From Nitrospirota bacterium (GTDB lineage Bacteria; Nitrospirota; Nitrospiria; SBBL01; JAADHI01), in the NCBI GenBank assembly GCA_029261135.1, contig JAJDBX010000045.1:1-64000 (forward strand): DNA of 64,000 nt. The letters are read 5' to 3'. The position numbers and the translations under genes are program-made. The notes under the pieces are model-generated. The model was given only the letters and a program-made list of their open reading frames with translations. It had not been told where the DNA came from and did not search any database. Shown here one piece after another: positions 43,160-52,394 of the stretch; within the stretch, counting starts at the first letter, position 1, and every line of letters begins with the position of its first letter.

Positions 43160-43904
43160 CATGAACCAAACAATATTTTTTTAGTAAATTTTTTATTTGT
43201 AGTTTTCTCTCACTCCCACCATCGAAGTAAAGCTGAAACATCTCTTCGCCATCTCCGTTACTCACATAACAATAACCCGGCTTCGGAAATTGCCTGCTCT
43301 GCAATTTCATTTCCAGCTTCCCATTAATCGCAGATTGTAATAATTCTTTAGGTATCTCGACCAATTCATATTTCCAATTTGGAGCTTTTTTAAGTGTTCG
43401 CAATGAAAGAATTCTTTCGTAACTCTTCATGTGCTCAAAAAACATATTCCTCAATTCAATTAGATCATCAGTATTGTCTCCCCAGTCTCCCTTGCCTAAT
43501 TCCATAAACTTACTAATCCAAAGTTTATCTTTTTTTATATTTTTATCCGCTTGAGTTTTCAGTGAAACTGGAATGCCATTTATCGATATGTCATGGCCTC
43601 GATTACCCTTGTTTGAGAGTTTTGCAATTTTTCCCTTTATGTTCAATGTCTGCTCAAGAACATATTCAAATTTGTCTTTAGAAAAAGGCTCGATGGAAAA
43701 ACTATGATGAATGCGTAGGGCGTCCCCGAAATTTTCGAGAGAATGTTTGTCAAACAAGTCAGTTTGGCGTATTTCAAACTTAGACTTGCAATCAAAAACC
43801 TTCAATACTTTGTCTAACCAAAATAGTTGTCCATCTGATAATGATGGAATTTTTCTTGTGATTAATTCGATTTTTTTCTTGGTTTCTTCGTTCATAATTC
43901 CCAT
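43131..43904 (-). CDS. Putative type II restriction endonuclease
   Basis: This 257-residue protein has no standard name I can give. GHDISINGIPVSLKTQ (Asp105 to Lys116) resembles a PD-(D/E)XK core, D-x(9-10)-xxK, though the usual acidic residue before Lys is Ser here. Further conserved-looking blocks are ISKFMELGKGDWG, YELVEIPKELL, KPGYCYVSNG and YFDGGSERKLQIKNLL. Its position, convergent with and overlapping the DNA methyltransferase, argues strongly for the nuclease partner. Start ATG 43904; ATG 43895 is an alternative. Its start lies about 20 nt from attI-like segment 3. Confidence 0.75.
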   Translation of the reverse strand: MGIMNEETKKKIELITRKIPSLSDGQLFWLDKVLKVFDCKSKFEIRQTDLFDKHSLENFGDALRIHHSFSIEPFSKDKFEYVLEQTLNIKGKIAKLSNKGNRGHDISINGIPVSLKTQADKNIKKDKLWISKFMELGKGDWGDNTDDLIELRNMFFEHMKSYERILSLRTLKKAPNWKYELVEIPKELLQSAINGKLEMKLQSRQFPKPGYCYVSNGDGEEMFQLYFDGGSERKLQIKNLLKKYCLVHATWEFEVPH

Positions 43905-43923
43905 TTAGTTATATTTTGTGACT

Positions 43924-43970
43924 GGCCAACAAGTTAGTTGGTAGGTTTTTCCGGATAATACCAATCGAGA
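43924..43970 (-). other. attI-like segment 3 (short, diverged)
   Basis: On the minus strand it reads ATTGGTATTATCCGGAAAAA, then CCTACCAACTAACTTGTTGGCC. The other two segments show ATTCGTTACTATCCAGAAAC and (TTACTTGTTGGGCC or TTACTTGATGGCC) at the same spacing. So the ATC-CGGAAA-type motif and the ACTTGTTGG crossover edge are shared, while the distal block with the TTATC...GATAA repeat is not found. It lies just upstream of the restriction-endonuclease start. The rest of the gap to 44226 shows no gene; a weak open frame at 43909-44157 runs through the site. Confidence 0.42.
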
Positions 43971-44226
43971 TGAAATACTGCAATCTTGATCGTTCTTCTG
44001 AATGACGCTTCTGCATTATATTTTCGCTGTAAAGCTCTGAGAATATGAATAATCGGGTGTCTGCCGGAAGGGGTGAAAATTTCATAAACGAATTACATTT
44101 AAGACCGACCACGGAGAATGCCTCTGATTTCCACAATTCTATAGGGAAAATCGCCACATTGATATGCTATAAGACAGGGGAATATTGAAACTTAAATTTC
44201 AATGAAACCCAGGCGATAAAACCAGC

Positions 44227-45858
44227 ATGACCTTCCTTTCAAAAGTGAAGTATTGGCTTGACCGCAACATACTCGAACTGGGTCGTGAAATGCGCCTCTC
44301 CTACTTACCGCCGCTCATGGTCTATGTCGCGGCGGGCATCGCAGGACTTACGAATATCGTGGGGACTTTTTTCGTCAAAGAATACTTAGGGCTTTCTGCG
44401 GAATTTTTGGCGGCACTGATGTTTTGGGCGGGCATCCCCTGGGCGCTGAAAATGCCGATCGGGCATCTCGTCGATCTCATCTGGCGTTTCAAGTCTATCC
44501 TGGTTTTTATTGGGGCGGCACTCATTGCGACCAGCCTGCTCATTATGATCGGGCTGCTTTCAGAGCCTGAGGCGATGCGGCGAATCTTGTCGGTGGAAAC
44601 CTGGTTTGTCATCAGCACCATATTGGCCCCCGTCGGATATGTCGTGCAAGATGTCGTGGCCGACGCGATGACCGTAGAAGCCATTCCGCACTTGGATGAA
44701 CAAGGCCAGCCCTTCGATCAAGAAGCCTTGCGGATCATGCATACCACGATGCAAACCTTGGGGCGTGTCGCCATCATCAGCGGCGGCATCCTTGTCGCCC
44801 TGCTGAATGTCGTCATGTTTGAAGGGGCGAGTGCTTTGGACGAGGCCGGAAAAATCCGCGTGTACATTGATATTTACCAACTCGCGCTGATCATCCCTTT
44901 TATCTCTGTCTTTGGTGTCACCTTGGGGCTTTACTTAAAATGGCGGGATATCAAACGACTGCAGGGCCTCGGCCACACGCTTCAAGCGGCCTGGGACATG
45001 CTCAACACACAAGAAGAAAAACCCGAGCCGAATTGGTTGATCTTGGTGGGAAGCCTTGTGTTTGTGGTCTTTACTTTGGGTGTCGGCCTCGCCAATATCC
45101 CCTTCAATCAAGAAATCATCTTTGTCGGATCGATGAGCATTATTTTGTTTATTTTATTTCGATTGGTGAAGGAATTAGCGCCTGATGCACGAAATACCCT
45201 TGTGGGAACTGCCATTATTATTTTTGTTTTTCGCGCCGTGCCCACACCGGGGCCGGGCGCAACCTGGTGGATGATTGATGAGCTCAGTTTCGACCAGCAG
45301 TTTCTATCTGTCTTGTCTTTAATCGGCGGCGTCTTAACCCTGTTGGGCCTGTTTATTTTTCGGCGCTTTATCGCAGAACGATCCATTGCCTATGTTGTGG
45401 CGGCGCTCACCATCGCCAGTACAATTTTGGCCCTTCCCATCGTCGGGATGTATTATGGTTTGCACGAATGGACGGCAAAACTGACCTTCGGGATTGTGGA
45501 TGCCCGCTTTATTGCCCTCGTCGATACAGCCCTGGAATCGCCGCTCGGACAAATCGCCATGATCCCCATGCTGGCCTGGATCGCAAATTCCGCGCCCAAG
45601 CACCTGAAGGCCACCTATTTCGCAGTCATGGCCTCCTTCACCAATCTCGCACTCTCCGCGAGTCAATTGGGCACAAAATATATGAATCAGATCTTTACCA
45701 TCACCCGAGAAGTCAAAGACCCGCTTTCCGGAGTAGTGAACACGCCTGCAGACTATAGCGAGCTGGGGTTCTTATTAATCACAGTGACTTTCCTGGTTTT
45801 TGTACTGCCAATCATCACCGTTGCCCTGATCCACAAAACCCGTCTCCAGAGTGCGTGA
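44227..45858 (+). CDS. MFS-type transporter (BT1/AmpG-like)
   Basis: This 543-residue protein has 12-14 membrane helices. The N-terminal half has LPPLMVYVAAGIAGLTNIVG, FWAGIPWALKMPIGHLVD (the MFS loop 2-3 region) and VVQDVVADAMTVEA. A cytoplasmic linker at about 245-270 separates it from the C-terminal half. The pattern recalls folate-biopterin (BT1) and AmpG-like carriers, but the substrate is unclear. Single gene; high GC and good coding bias in contrast to the accessory DNA immediately left. Confidence 0.8.
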   Translation: MTFLSKVKYWLDRNILELGREMRLSYLPPLMVYVAAGIAGLTNIVGTFFVKEYLGLSAEFLAALMFWAGIPWALKMPIGHLVDLIWRFKSILVFIGAALIATSLLIMIGLLSEPEAMRRILSVETWFVISTILAPVGYVVQDVVADAMTVEAIPHLDEQGQPFDQEALRIMHTTMQTLGRVAIISGGILVALLNVVMFEGASALDEAGKIRVYIDIYQLALIIPFISVFGVTLGLYLKWRDIKRLQGLGHTLQAAWDMLNTQEEKPEPNWLILVGSLVFVVFTLGVGLANIPFNQEIIFVGSMSIILFILFRLVKELAPDARNTLVGTAIIIFVFRAVPTPGPGATWWMIDELSFDQQFLSVLSLIGGVLTLLGLFIFRRFIAERSIAYVVAALTIASTILALPIVGMYYGLHEWTAKLTFGIVDARFIALVDTALESPLGQIAMIPMLAWIANSAPKHLKATYFAVMASFTNLALSASQLGTKYMNQIFTITREVKDPLSGVVNTPADYSELGFLLITVTFLVFVLPIITVALIHKTRLQSA

Positions 45859-46250
45859 AGCACTGTCTGGAATCGAATCGCGGCCATTTTGGGCAATGGT
45901 GCGTTGATCCTCTTCCCGCAACGCGTTTTCACCCTGGGCTGCAATCCGTTCAATCAAGACCTGATCGCTCAAACTTTTGGATTGATCCACATCAAGCACG
46001 CCCAGCATCTCCGAAATACTGCGTGCATGCCAGGAGATTTGATCCGATTTAATCATTTGATTCATCATTTGCTGTGCTTCTATTTATACCTGCTGATCAA
46101 GTATCTCTTTCATTTTCGATTTTTTTTCAGGGACTTGATCACTTATTATTCTAGGCTACTAAAGTCACCATAAAAGAGGTACAATCTACCATAAAGGGAT
46201 GAGTGGTCTATCCTATGGCCATAAGGAGTGAACTCAAAGGACATGAGTAA
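45859..46250. other. Intergenic region between the transporter and pfkA
   Basis: No clear gene is visible. An antisense frame (46068 down to 45775) overlaps the transporter's 3' end and lacks a ribosome site. CCAGA-GTGC-GTGAA-GCAC-TG-TCTGG at about 45851-45873 can form a stem just after the transporter stop, without a T-run. The pfkA promoter should lie in the last 100 bp. Confidence 0.5.
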
Positions 46251-47222
46251 ATGCGACGCATTGCTGTACTTACAAGTGGTGGTGATGCCCCTGGCATGAA
46301 TGCAGCCATTCGGGCGATTACACGGAAGGCCATTCATTCAGGACTTGAAGTTTTTGGTATCCGCCAAGGATATTTAGGGCTAATCTCGGACGACGTGAAA
46401 GGACTCGGGGCTCGAGACGTCGGGGGTATGATGCAGCGCGGCGGCACCATACTAAAAAGCGCACGATGTCCTGAGTTTGAAACCGAAGGCGGGCAAAAAA
46501 AGGCATTGCACAATCTGAAAAATAGAGGGATTGAGGCCGTCATCATTATTGGCGGAAACGGCTCCCAGGCCGGCGCTTTTGGACTTTCAAAATTGGGTAT
46601 CCCGGTCATCGGAGTCGCCTCCACCATTGATAATGACCTAGCAGGGAGTGACATCACCATTGGCGTAGACACGGCACTCAATATTGCTTTGGAAGCCATT
46701 GACCGCCTGAAAACCACCGCCTCCTCCCACCAGCGGGCTTTTCTCGTTGAAGTTATGGGCCGGGATTGCGGCTATCTCGCCATGATGGCGGGCATCGCCG
46801 GTGGCGCAGATGTCGTCGCCATTCCAGAATCCCCTTGCGATCCAGAAAGCATCGCACAAACCTTTCGTGCCTCCCATGAGCGCGGGAAGACCCATGCCAT
46901 CGGTGTAATTGCCGAAGGCGCTAAATTTAAAGTGGGCGACATTGCCGCCTATTTTAAAGCCAACCACGAACGCATCGGATATGAACTTCGCGTGACGACC
47001 CTCGGGCATGTGCAGCGCGGCGGCATTCCAAGCGCATTTGACCGGATTCTCGCAGCCCGCATGGGTGTTGAAGCAGTCGAAGCCCTGCTTCGGAATGAAA
47101 TCAATGTGCTGGTTGGATTTCAAAAGGGCGAGGTCACCACAACGCCGCTTTCTGAAATCGCTAACATAAAAAAACCATTGGATCTTAAAATCCTACAAAT
47201 GGGGCATATCCTCTCAATCTAA
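46251..47222 (+). CDS. pfkA: 6-phosphofructokinase
   Basis: This 323-residue PfkA-family enzyme phosphorylates fructose 6-phosphate. It contains LTSGGDAPGMNAAIRA, TIDNDLAGSD with the catalytic Asp127, SSHQRAFLVEVMGRDCGY (Arg and MGR substrate loop) and GHVQRGGIPSAFDR. The nucleotide loop is GGNGSQAG: Asn103 replaces the Asp of E. coli PfkA (GGDGS). This Asn form occurs in a distinct bacterial subgroup and may alter metal or phosphoryl-donor use (ATP versus PPi); which donor is used here cannot be told. mtnA follows after 49 bp, so the two may be co-transcribed. Confidence 0.92.
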   Translation: MRRIAVLTSGGDAPGMNAAIRAITRKAIHSGLEVFGIRQGYLGLISDDVKGLGARDVGGMMQRGGTILKSARCPEFETEGGQKKALHNLKNRGIEAVIIIGGNGSQAGAFGLSKLGIPVIGVASTIDNDLAGSDITIGVDTALNIALEAIDRLKTTASSHQRAFLVEVMGRDCGYLAMMAGIAGGADVVAIPESPCDPESIAQTFRASHERGKTHAIGVIAEGAKFKVGDIAAYFKANHERIGYELRVTTLGHVQRGGIPSAFDRILAARMGVEAVEALLRNEINVLVGFQKGEVTTTPLSEIANIKKPLDLKILQMGHILSI

Positions 47223-47271
47223 GAACCACCAGGAATTGACAGACTTTTGAACATTCCCTACAATCGCCCCC

Positions 47272-48294
47272 ATGTTTAATACCGTTGCGTGGAAAGATGG
47301 GGCTGTTCGTCTGATTGATCAGACCAAGCTCCCGACAGAAGTCAGCTATGTCGATTGTAAAGATGTTGAGGCCGTTGCCGAAGGGATTAAATCGCTTCGT
47401 GTCCGAGGGGCCCCCGCCATCGGCATTACAGCGGCTTTCGGCCTTGCCCTCGCTGCACGACAAATTACAGACAGTTCATTTGAGCCTTTTTATAAAAATC
47501 TGCTCGTACAGTGCGACTTGCTCGCCGCGACGCGACCGACTGCGGTTAACTTGTTTTGGGCCATTGAGCGAATGAAACAACTGACGCTAAGCCTGAAAGA
47601 TCAAGCCCTCGACAGAATCCGTGACATACTACTGGCCGAGGCCAATACGATTTTGGAAGAAGATATCTCAATGAACCACCGCATCGGGGCATTCGGGGCA
47701 GATTTGATCCCATCCGGAGCAGGGGTATTGACGCATTGCAATGCCGGGGCTTTGGCCACAGGCGGTTACGGCACGGCTTTGGGGGTCATCCGTTCCGCTT
47801 GGGCAAAACATCAAAACCTCAAGATCTTTGCCGATGAAACCCGGCCCGTGCTCCAAGGGGCACGGCTCACAGCTTGGGAACTCCATCAGGACGATATCCC
47901 CGTCACCCTGATCACCGATAACATGTCGGGGTATTTTATGAAAAAAGGGGAGATTCAGGCCTGTGTTGTCGGCGCAGATCGTATTGCAAGTAATGGCGAT
48001 GCCGCCAACAAAATTGGCACCTACAGCGTGGCCATCCTCGCGAAGGCACACGACATCCCTTTTTATGTGGCCGCGCCCACCTCGACCGTTGATTTCGATA
48101 TGGCCTCCGGCGATGAAATTCCGATTGAAGAAAGAGATCCTTCAGAAGTCCACACCATCGGCGGAAAAGAGATGACCCCTAAAGGCGTCAAGATTGCCAA
48201 CCCGGCCTTTGATGTCACCCCGGCTGAACTCATCACAAAAATCATCACAGAAAAAGGTATTTTTGAACCCAAAGAGATTCGCTCAGCCCGTTAA
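47272..48294 (+). CDS. mtnA: Methylthioribose-1-phosphate isomerase
   Basis: This 340-residue enzyme of the methionine salvage pathway isomerises 5-methylthioribose 1-phosphate to the ribulose form. Signature stretches are SLRVRGAPAIGITAAFGLAL, VLTHCNAGALATGGYGTAL with the catalytic Cys, ADETRPVLQGARLTAWEL and VGADRIASNGDAANKIGTY with the catalytic Asp. It is about 50 bp behind pfkA. No other mtn gene is in the window. Confidence 0.95.
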   Translation: MFNTVAWKDGAVRLIDQTKLPTEVSYVDCKDVEAVAEGIKSLRVRGAPAIGITAAFGLALAARQITDSSFEPFYKNLLVQCDLLAATRPTAVNLFWAIERMKQLTLSLKDQALDRIRDILLAEANTILEEDISMNHRIGAFGADLIPSGAGVLTHCNAGALATGGYGTALGVIRSAWAKHQNLKIFADETRPVLQGARLTAWELHQDDIPVTLITDNMSGYFMKKGEIQACVVGADRIASNGDAANKIGTYSVAILAKAHDIPFYVAAPTSTVDFDMASGDEIPIEERDPSEVHTIGGKEMTPKGVKIANPAFDVTPAELITKIITEKGIFEPKEIRSAR

Positions 48295-48474
48295 ATTTTC
48301 AATTTAAGAATGCCGCGCTTAAGTCCTCCCAAGCTAAAAAAGTGTTTATGATAGACATCAGACATCAAGACACTGTATAATCCCCAATTCAAGTCACCTT
48401 TGCCTGTTCAAAGGCGTTTTAATTATCAGAGGAACAACGCAAGCTCCCTCGTTATAGTCAATAGGAACAATTAC

Positions 48475-50277
48475 ATGTCACAACATCAATCTTTAGCAGT
48501 CGATTCAAAGGATTCACCCGTGCAATTTCAAGATTTTGACCTGATTCAAGCCGTATTCAAAGCCTTGAACGATGTCGGTTACGAAACCCCTTCCCCCATT
48601 CAAGCCGCGATGATCCCCTACATGCTCGAAGGGAAAGACGTCGTCGGGCAAGCCCATACCGGTACCGGAAAAACAGCCGCTTTTGCTTTGCCCCTTTTAT
48701 CTAAAATCGACCTCAAGGAAAAAAGTCCTCAAGTCCTTGTTTTAGCCCCAACCCGTGAATTGGCTATTCAAGTTGCCGAGTCATTCAAAGGCTATGCCGC
48801 CCACATGAAGGGCTTTCATATTCTGCCGATTTACGGTGGACAAGATTATCAAACACAGCTTCGCCAGCTCAAACGTGGCGTGCATGTCGTCGTTGGAACC
48901 CCCGGTCGTGTCATGGATCACCTCAGGCGTAAAACACTGGACTTGAGCAAGCTGCGCTGCCTCGTGCTTGATGAAGCCGACGAAATGCTTCGGATGGGCT
49001 TCATTGACGATGTGGAGTGGATACTCGATCAAACTCCTCCCGAACGTCAGACCGCACTCTTTTCAGCAACCATGCCGCCCCGCATCCGTCGCATCGCACA
49101 TAAATATTTAAAAGATCCAGTCGAAGTCACAATCAAAACATCAACCACCACGGCAACCACCATTCGCCAGCGTTATTGGATGGTGAGTGGCATGCATAAA
49201 TTGGACGCCTTAACCCGCATCCTCGAAGCAGAAAAATTTGACGGCATCCTTGTCTTTGTCCGAACAAAAACAGCCACCGTTGAACTTTCAGAACGCTTGG
49301 AAGCACGGGGTTATGCCTCAGCGGCGCTCAATGGCGATATTCCACAAGCACGACGTGAACGCACCGTTGATCAGCTTAAAAAAGGGAAAATAGACATCCT
49401 GGTTGCCACAGATGTCGCTGCACGCGGACTGGATGTCGAGCGGATCAGCCATGTCATCAACTATGACATTCCTTACGACACAGAAGCCTATGTTCACCGC
49501 ATTGGCCGGACAGGACGCGCCGGTCGGGCCGGGGAAGCCATTCTGTTTGCTTCGCCACGTGAACGGCATCTCCTCCGTGATATTGAACGAGCGACAAAGC
49601 AGAAAATTGAAATGATGAATCTCCCAACGACCGAAGTGATTAACGACATCCGGGTCGCGCGTTTTAAACAACAAATCACCGACACGCTCGCGCTTGAAGA
49701 TGGGCTGACGTTTTATCAGGATTTAGTTGAACAATACCGACAGGAACATGATATCCCTGCCATCAACATTGCCGGTGCACTGGCCAAACTGCTACAGGGA
49801 GACCGTACTTTATTGCTCGATAATAAGCCGCAAGCAAAAACGCATCGCGATTTTGAAGACCGGGGCTCTAAACCTAGACCTTCTCAAAAAAGAGAGCGAA
49901 AACCCCGTGAACTCGCTGAAGATATGGAACGGTTTCGTGTTGAAGTGGGTCACCAGGATGGAGTACAGCCAGGCAACATCGTCGGGGCTATTGCGAACGA
50001 AGCGGGCTTGAAAAGCAGCCATATCGGACATATTCAAATACAGGATTGCTACAGCACAGTCGATCTCCCCAAAGGAATGCCCCCTGAAACCTTTCGCTTA
50101 CTAAAAGGCATTTGGGTGTCCGGACGACAGCTCAACATCTCAAAAATCGGGAAAGAAACCTCACTCCGTGCAGTCAAAACAGTCAAAACAAAAGAAAAGC
50201 CCAAAAGACTGATTAAACAAAAAAAATCAAATCCAAACGAGAAAAAATTGGGGAAAATGAATTGGTTAGATATATAA
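48475..50277 (+). CDS. deaD: DEAD-box RNA helicase (DeaD/CsdA type)
   Basis: This 600-residue cytoplasmic RNA helicase has a full motif set: Q motif (TPSPIQAAMIP), AHTGTGKT, APTRELA, TPGRVMDH, DEAD (VLDEADEML), SAT, then FVRTKTA, ATDVAARGLD and HRIGRTGRAG. From about 500 on it has the DbpA-type RNA-binding domain (GNIVGAIANEAGL...HIGHIQI) and a lysine-rich tail. The start is ATG 48475 with AGGA upstream; a longer TTG frame from 48400 is less likely. It helps unfold RNA in ribosome assembly and cold adaptation. Confidence 0.93.
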   Translation: MSQHQSLAVDSKDSPVQFQDFDLIQAVFKALNDVGYETPSPIQAAMIPYMLEGKDVVGQAHTGTGKTAAFALPLLSKIDLKEKSPQVLVLAPTRELAIQVAESFKGYAAHMKGFHILPIYGGQDYQTQLRQLKRGVHVVVGTPGRVMDHLRRKTLDLSKLRCLVLDEADEMLRMGFIDDVEWILDQTPPERQTALFSATMPPRIRRIAHKYLKDPVEVTIKTSTTTATTIRQRYWMVSGMHKLDALTRILEAEKFDGILVFVRTKTATVELSERLEARGYASAALNGDIPQARRERTVDQLKKGKIDILVATDVAARGLDVERISHVINYDIPYDTEAYVHRIGRTGRAGRAGEAILFASPRERHLLRDIERATKQKIEMMNLPTTEVINDIRVARFKQQITDTLALEDGLTFYQDLVEQYRQEHDIPAINIAGALAKLLQGDRTLLLDNKPQAKTHRDFEDRGSKPRPSQKRERKPRELAEDMERFRVEVGHQDGVQPGNIVGAIANEAGLKSSHIGHIQIQDCYSTVDLPKGMPPETFRLLKGIWVSGRQLNISKIGKETSLRAVKTVKTKEKPKRLIKQKKSNPNEKKLGKMNWLDI

Positions 50278-50540
50278 GCTTTTCGTTTGTTTTTTGAATG
50301 GATCTGATGAAGCTTCATCCTTCTGCTTTAAGCACTCACCCCGTTTAGAAACCCTTCTGTCTCAGAGAAATTGAGAAAATACTGGTTATTTTCCAATTTT
50401 TACCTTAAAATATCTGCACCAATATGTCTATGTTTTTTAAAAGAAACCTTGTATCAGGGCAGCCTACGAGAAATGAGGTGGCCAATTTTTTAGATATCGG
50501 TTTGAAAAAATCAGCCCTAAGTGAAAAGAGACTTCCAAAC

Positions 50541-52181
50541 ATGAAAAACGACGCGAGTCGAAGTGTTTTTGTCCTCTTTACACTTGTCCTGCTTGCCGCA
50601 TGTAGCGGCAGTGGTGGTGGTGGCGGCTCAAACACGCTCACCGGCCAGTTCTTGGACAGCCCTGTTTCAGGGCTCCATTACAGAACAGAGACCCAATCAG
50701 CTGTGACCAACGAAAATGGCGCTTTTCTCTACCTAGAGGGTGAAATGATCACCTTTTCGATTGGCGGAATTGGCCTCGGGTCGTCTATCGGCGCACCAAC
50801 CATTTCACCCTTTGATCTGGCAGGACTTGTGCCACCCCAAACAGGCCCCGAAGTTCACAAAGCCTGGAACCGGATCATCTACCTCAAATACGCTACCCCT
50901 TTGGAAGTTGCCGCCAATATCGCTGTACTCCTGCAAACGGTTGATGAAGATGGAGATCCGACAAATGGCATCAAAATTCCAGATCAGTTACACGAACTTT
51001 CAGAAGATGTAAAAATCGATTTCAATCAGAAATCTTCAAACTTTGAGCGGGACTTTGTCTTCCGAAAGCTGATGGCCGAGAGCCGTACCACAGGACTTTG
51101 GGGTGGGTCACGTGCAATACGAAAAACAGGGTATGCCTTGGATGCCCTTTATGAAGGCCTGAATATAACGCCTACCATCAACGCTAGGTCAGTTGATCAA
51201 GCCGATGAAGATGGAGATGGCATAATTGATGACAGTCAGAGCTTTGGCTACAACGAAAAAGGGGAGTTAAGGCTTTGGGAGAAAGATGTAAATGGAGATG
51301 GGGTTGTCGATTGGCGGAGAACGATTGCCTTCGATGAAAATGGCAATTGGACACTTGTTGAAGAAGACACCGACGGCGACGGCACAATAAACCTCCGCCG
51401 AACTGCCACAAATGATTCAAATGGCAATCAAGTTCTTTTCGAGCAAGATGACAATGTCGATGGTACGATCGATTTTCTTCAGACCCGTGTCTTTGATGCA
51501 AATGGTGACCTTACATTTTTTGAAATAGATAATGATGGCGATGCTTTGATAGATAGAAGCGGAGCCAAGGCTTACGATTCCGAAGGAAATCAGACTTTTT
51601 TTGAAGAAGATAATAATGGTGACGGGATAATAAATTTACGAGAATTCCGTACATTTGACATGAACAACAACATGATCCTTTTTGAAACAGACCCCAATGG
51701 CGATGGTATCATTGATACTCGTATTCGCTATGTTTACGATACCAATAACAACCTGACTTTTTGGGAAAGAGATAACGATGTAGACGGCACAATTAATTTT
51801 CGGCAGACCCTGGACTATGATGCAAGAGATAACCTCATTCTCTTAGAGGAAGATAGAGATGGGAATGGGACTGTTGATTTGAGAAGAACCCAAGCATTTA
51901 ATATCAATGGTTTCCGCACCCTAAATGAGAGAGACAGCGATGGTGATGGTTTGATCAACTGGCGCTGGACATATTCGTATGACCTCAACGCAAATCTAAC
52001 ACTGTTTGAACAAGACAACGATGGAAACGGCACGATCGATTTTCGTCGAAGCTATTCCTACGACGAAGAAAGTAACCTGGTTCTTTTTGAGGACGACACC
52101 GTCGGAGATGGCATCGTCGATCACCGTCACAATATCTCTTACACGCCCGTCAACCGATGGGTTGTGCTGTTTCACGATTAG
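50541..52181 (+). CDS. Lipoprotein with twelve 27-residue EF-hand-like repeats
   Basis: Starting at ATG 50541 (a longer frame from 50424 is less likely), this 546-residue protein has a lipoprotein signal (VFVLFTLVLLAAC) with the acylated Cys followed by a Ser/Gly linker. Next is a globular region of about 170 residues opening with LTGQFLDSPVSGLHYRT. Then come twelve tandem repeats of exactly or nearly 27 residues, consensus D-x-D-G-D-G-x-I-(D/N)-x-R-R-x5-YD-x2-GN-x2-LFE. Each begins with a Ca-binding-type loop and continues as a likely beta hairpin. Probably surface- or periplasm-facing and calcium-stabilised; no family name can be given for the whole. Confidence 0.85.
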   Translation: MKNDASRSVFVLFTLVLLAACSGSGGGGGSNTLTGQFLDSPVSGLHYRTETQSAVTNENGAFLYLEGEMITFSIGGIGLGSSIGAPTISPFDLAGLVPPQTGPEVHKAWNRIIYLKYATPLEVAANIAVLLQTVDEDGDPTNGIKIPDQLHELSEDVKIDFNQKSSNFERDFVFRKLMAESRTTGLWGGSRAIRKTGYALDALYEGLNITPTINARSVDQADEDGDGIIDDSQSFGYNEKGELRLWEKDVNGDGVVDWRRTIAFDENGNWTLVEEDTDGDGTINLRRTATNDSNGNQVLFEQDDNVDGTIDFLQTRVFDANGDLTFFEIDNDGDALIDRSGAKAYDSEGNQTFFEEDNNGDGIINLREFRTFDMNNNMILFETDPNGDGIIDTRIRYVYDTNNNLTFWERDNDVDGTINFRQTLDYDARDNLILLEEDRDGNGTVDLRRTQAFNINGFRTLNERDSDGDGLINWRWTYSYDLNANLTLFEQDNDGNGTIDFRRSYSYDEESNLVLFEDDTVGDGIVDHRHNISYTPVNRWVVLFHD

Positions 52182-52278
52182 CATTTCTCCCTCCAAGCCT
52201 AGGCAAAAATACAAGGTTTCAACCTTGATATCGTGAACCAGGTTTGATCGAAACCAAGCGACCTTATTTCCCCTTTAC

Positions 52279-52327
52279 TTGACAAATCCAAACACTAGCG
52301 ATACAATAATTTATATCGTAGCACGAT
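52279..52327 (+). promoter_or_regulatory. Sigma-70 promoter and operator candidates of the metal-uptake operon
   Basis: TTGACA (52279-52284) and TACAAT (52302-52307) are 17 bp apart, a near-consensus promoter, 88 bp before the porin start. The -10 box is embedded in an inverted repeat, CGATA (52299-52303) with TATCG (52314-52318), and an adjoining palindrome ATCGT-AGC-ACGAT spans 52315-52327. These could be operators for the NikR-type regulator encoded in the same operon, or for a Zur-type repressor. The Zur consensus itself is not seen. Confidence 0.65.
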
Positions 52328-52394
52328 TTGCATAAAAATTATTAAAATATGCCACATAACATTCTTAAATTCGTGGTACATTATTCTTTAAAAT

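Noticed and set aside
43909..44157. 82-codon minus-strand frame through attI-like segment 3
   Set aside because: No ribosome site, and it crosses a segment that is non-coding at the two related sites.
45775..46068. 97-codon antisense frame overlapping the transporter 3' end
   Set aside because: It looks protein-like in part but lacks a ribosome site and lies mostly opposite a strong coding gene and its stem-loop.
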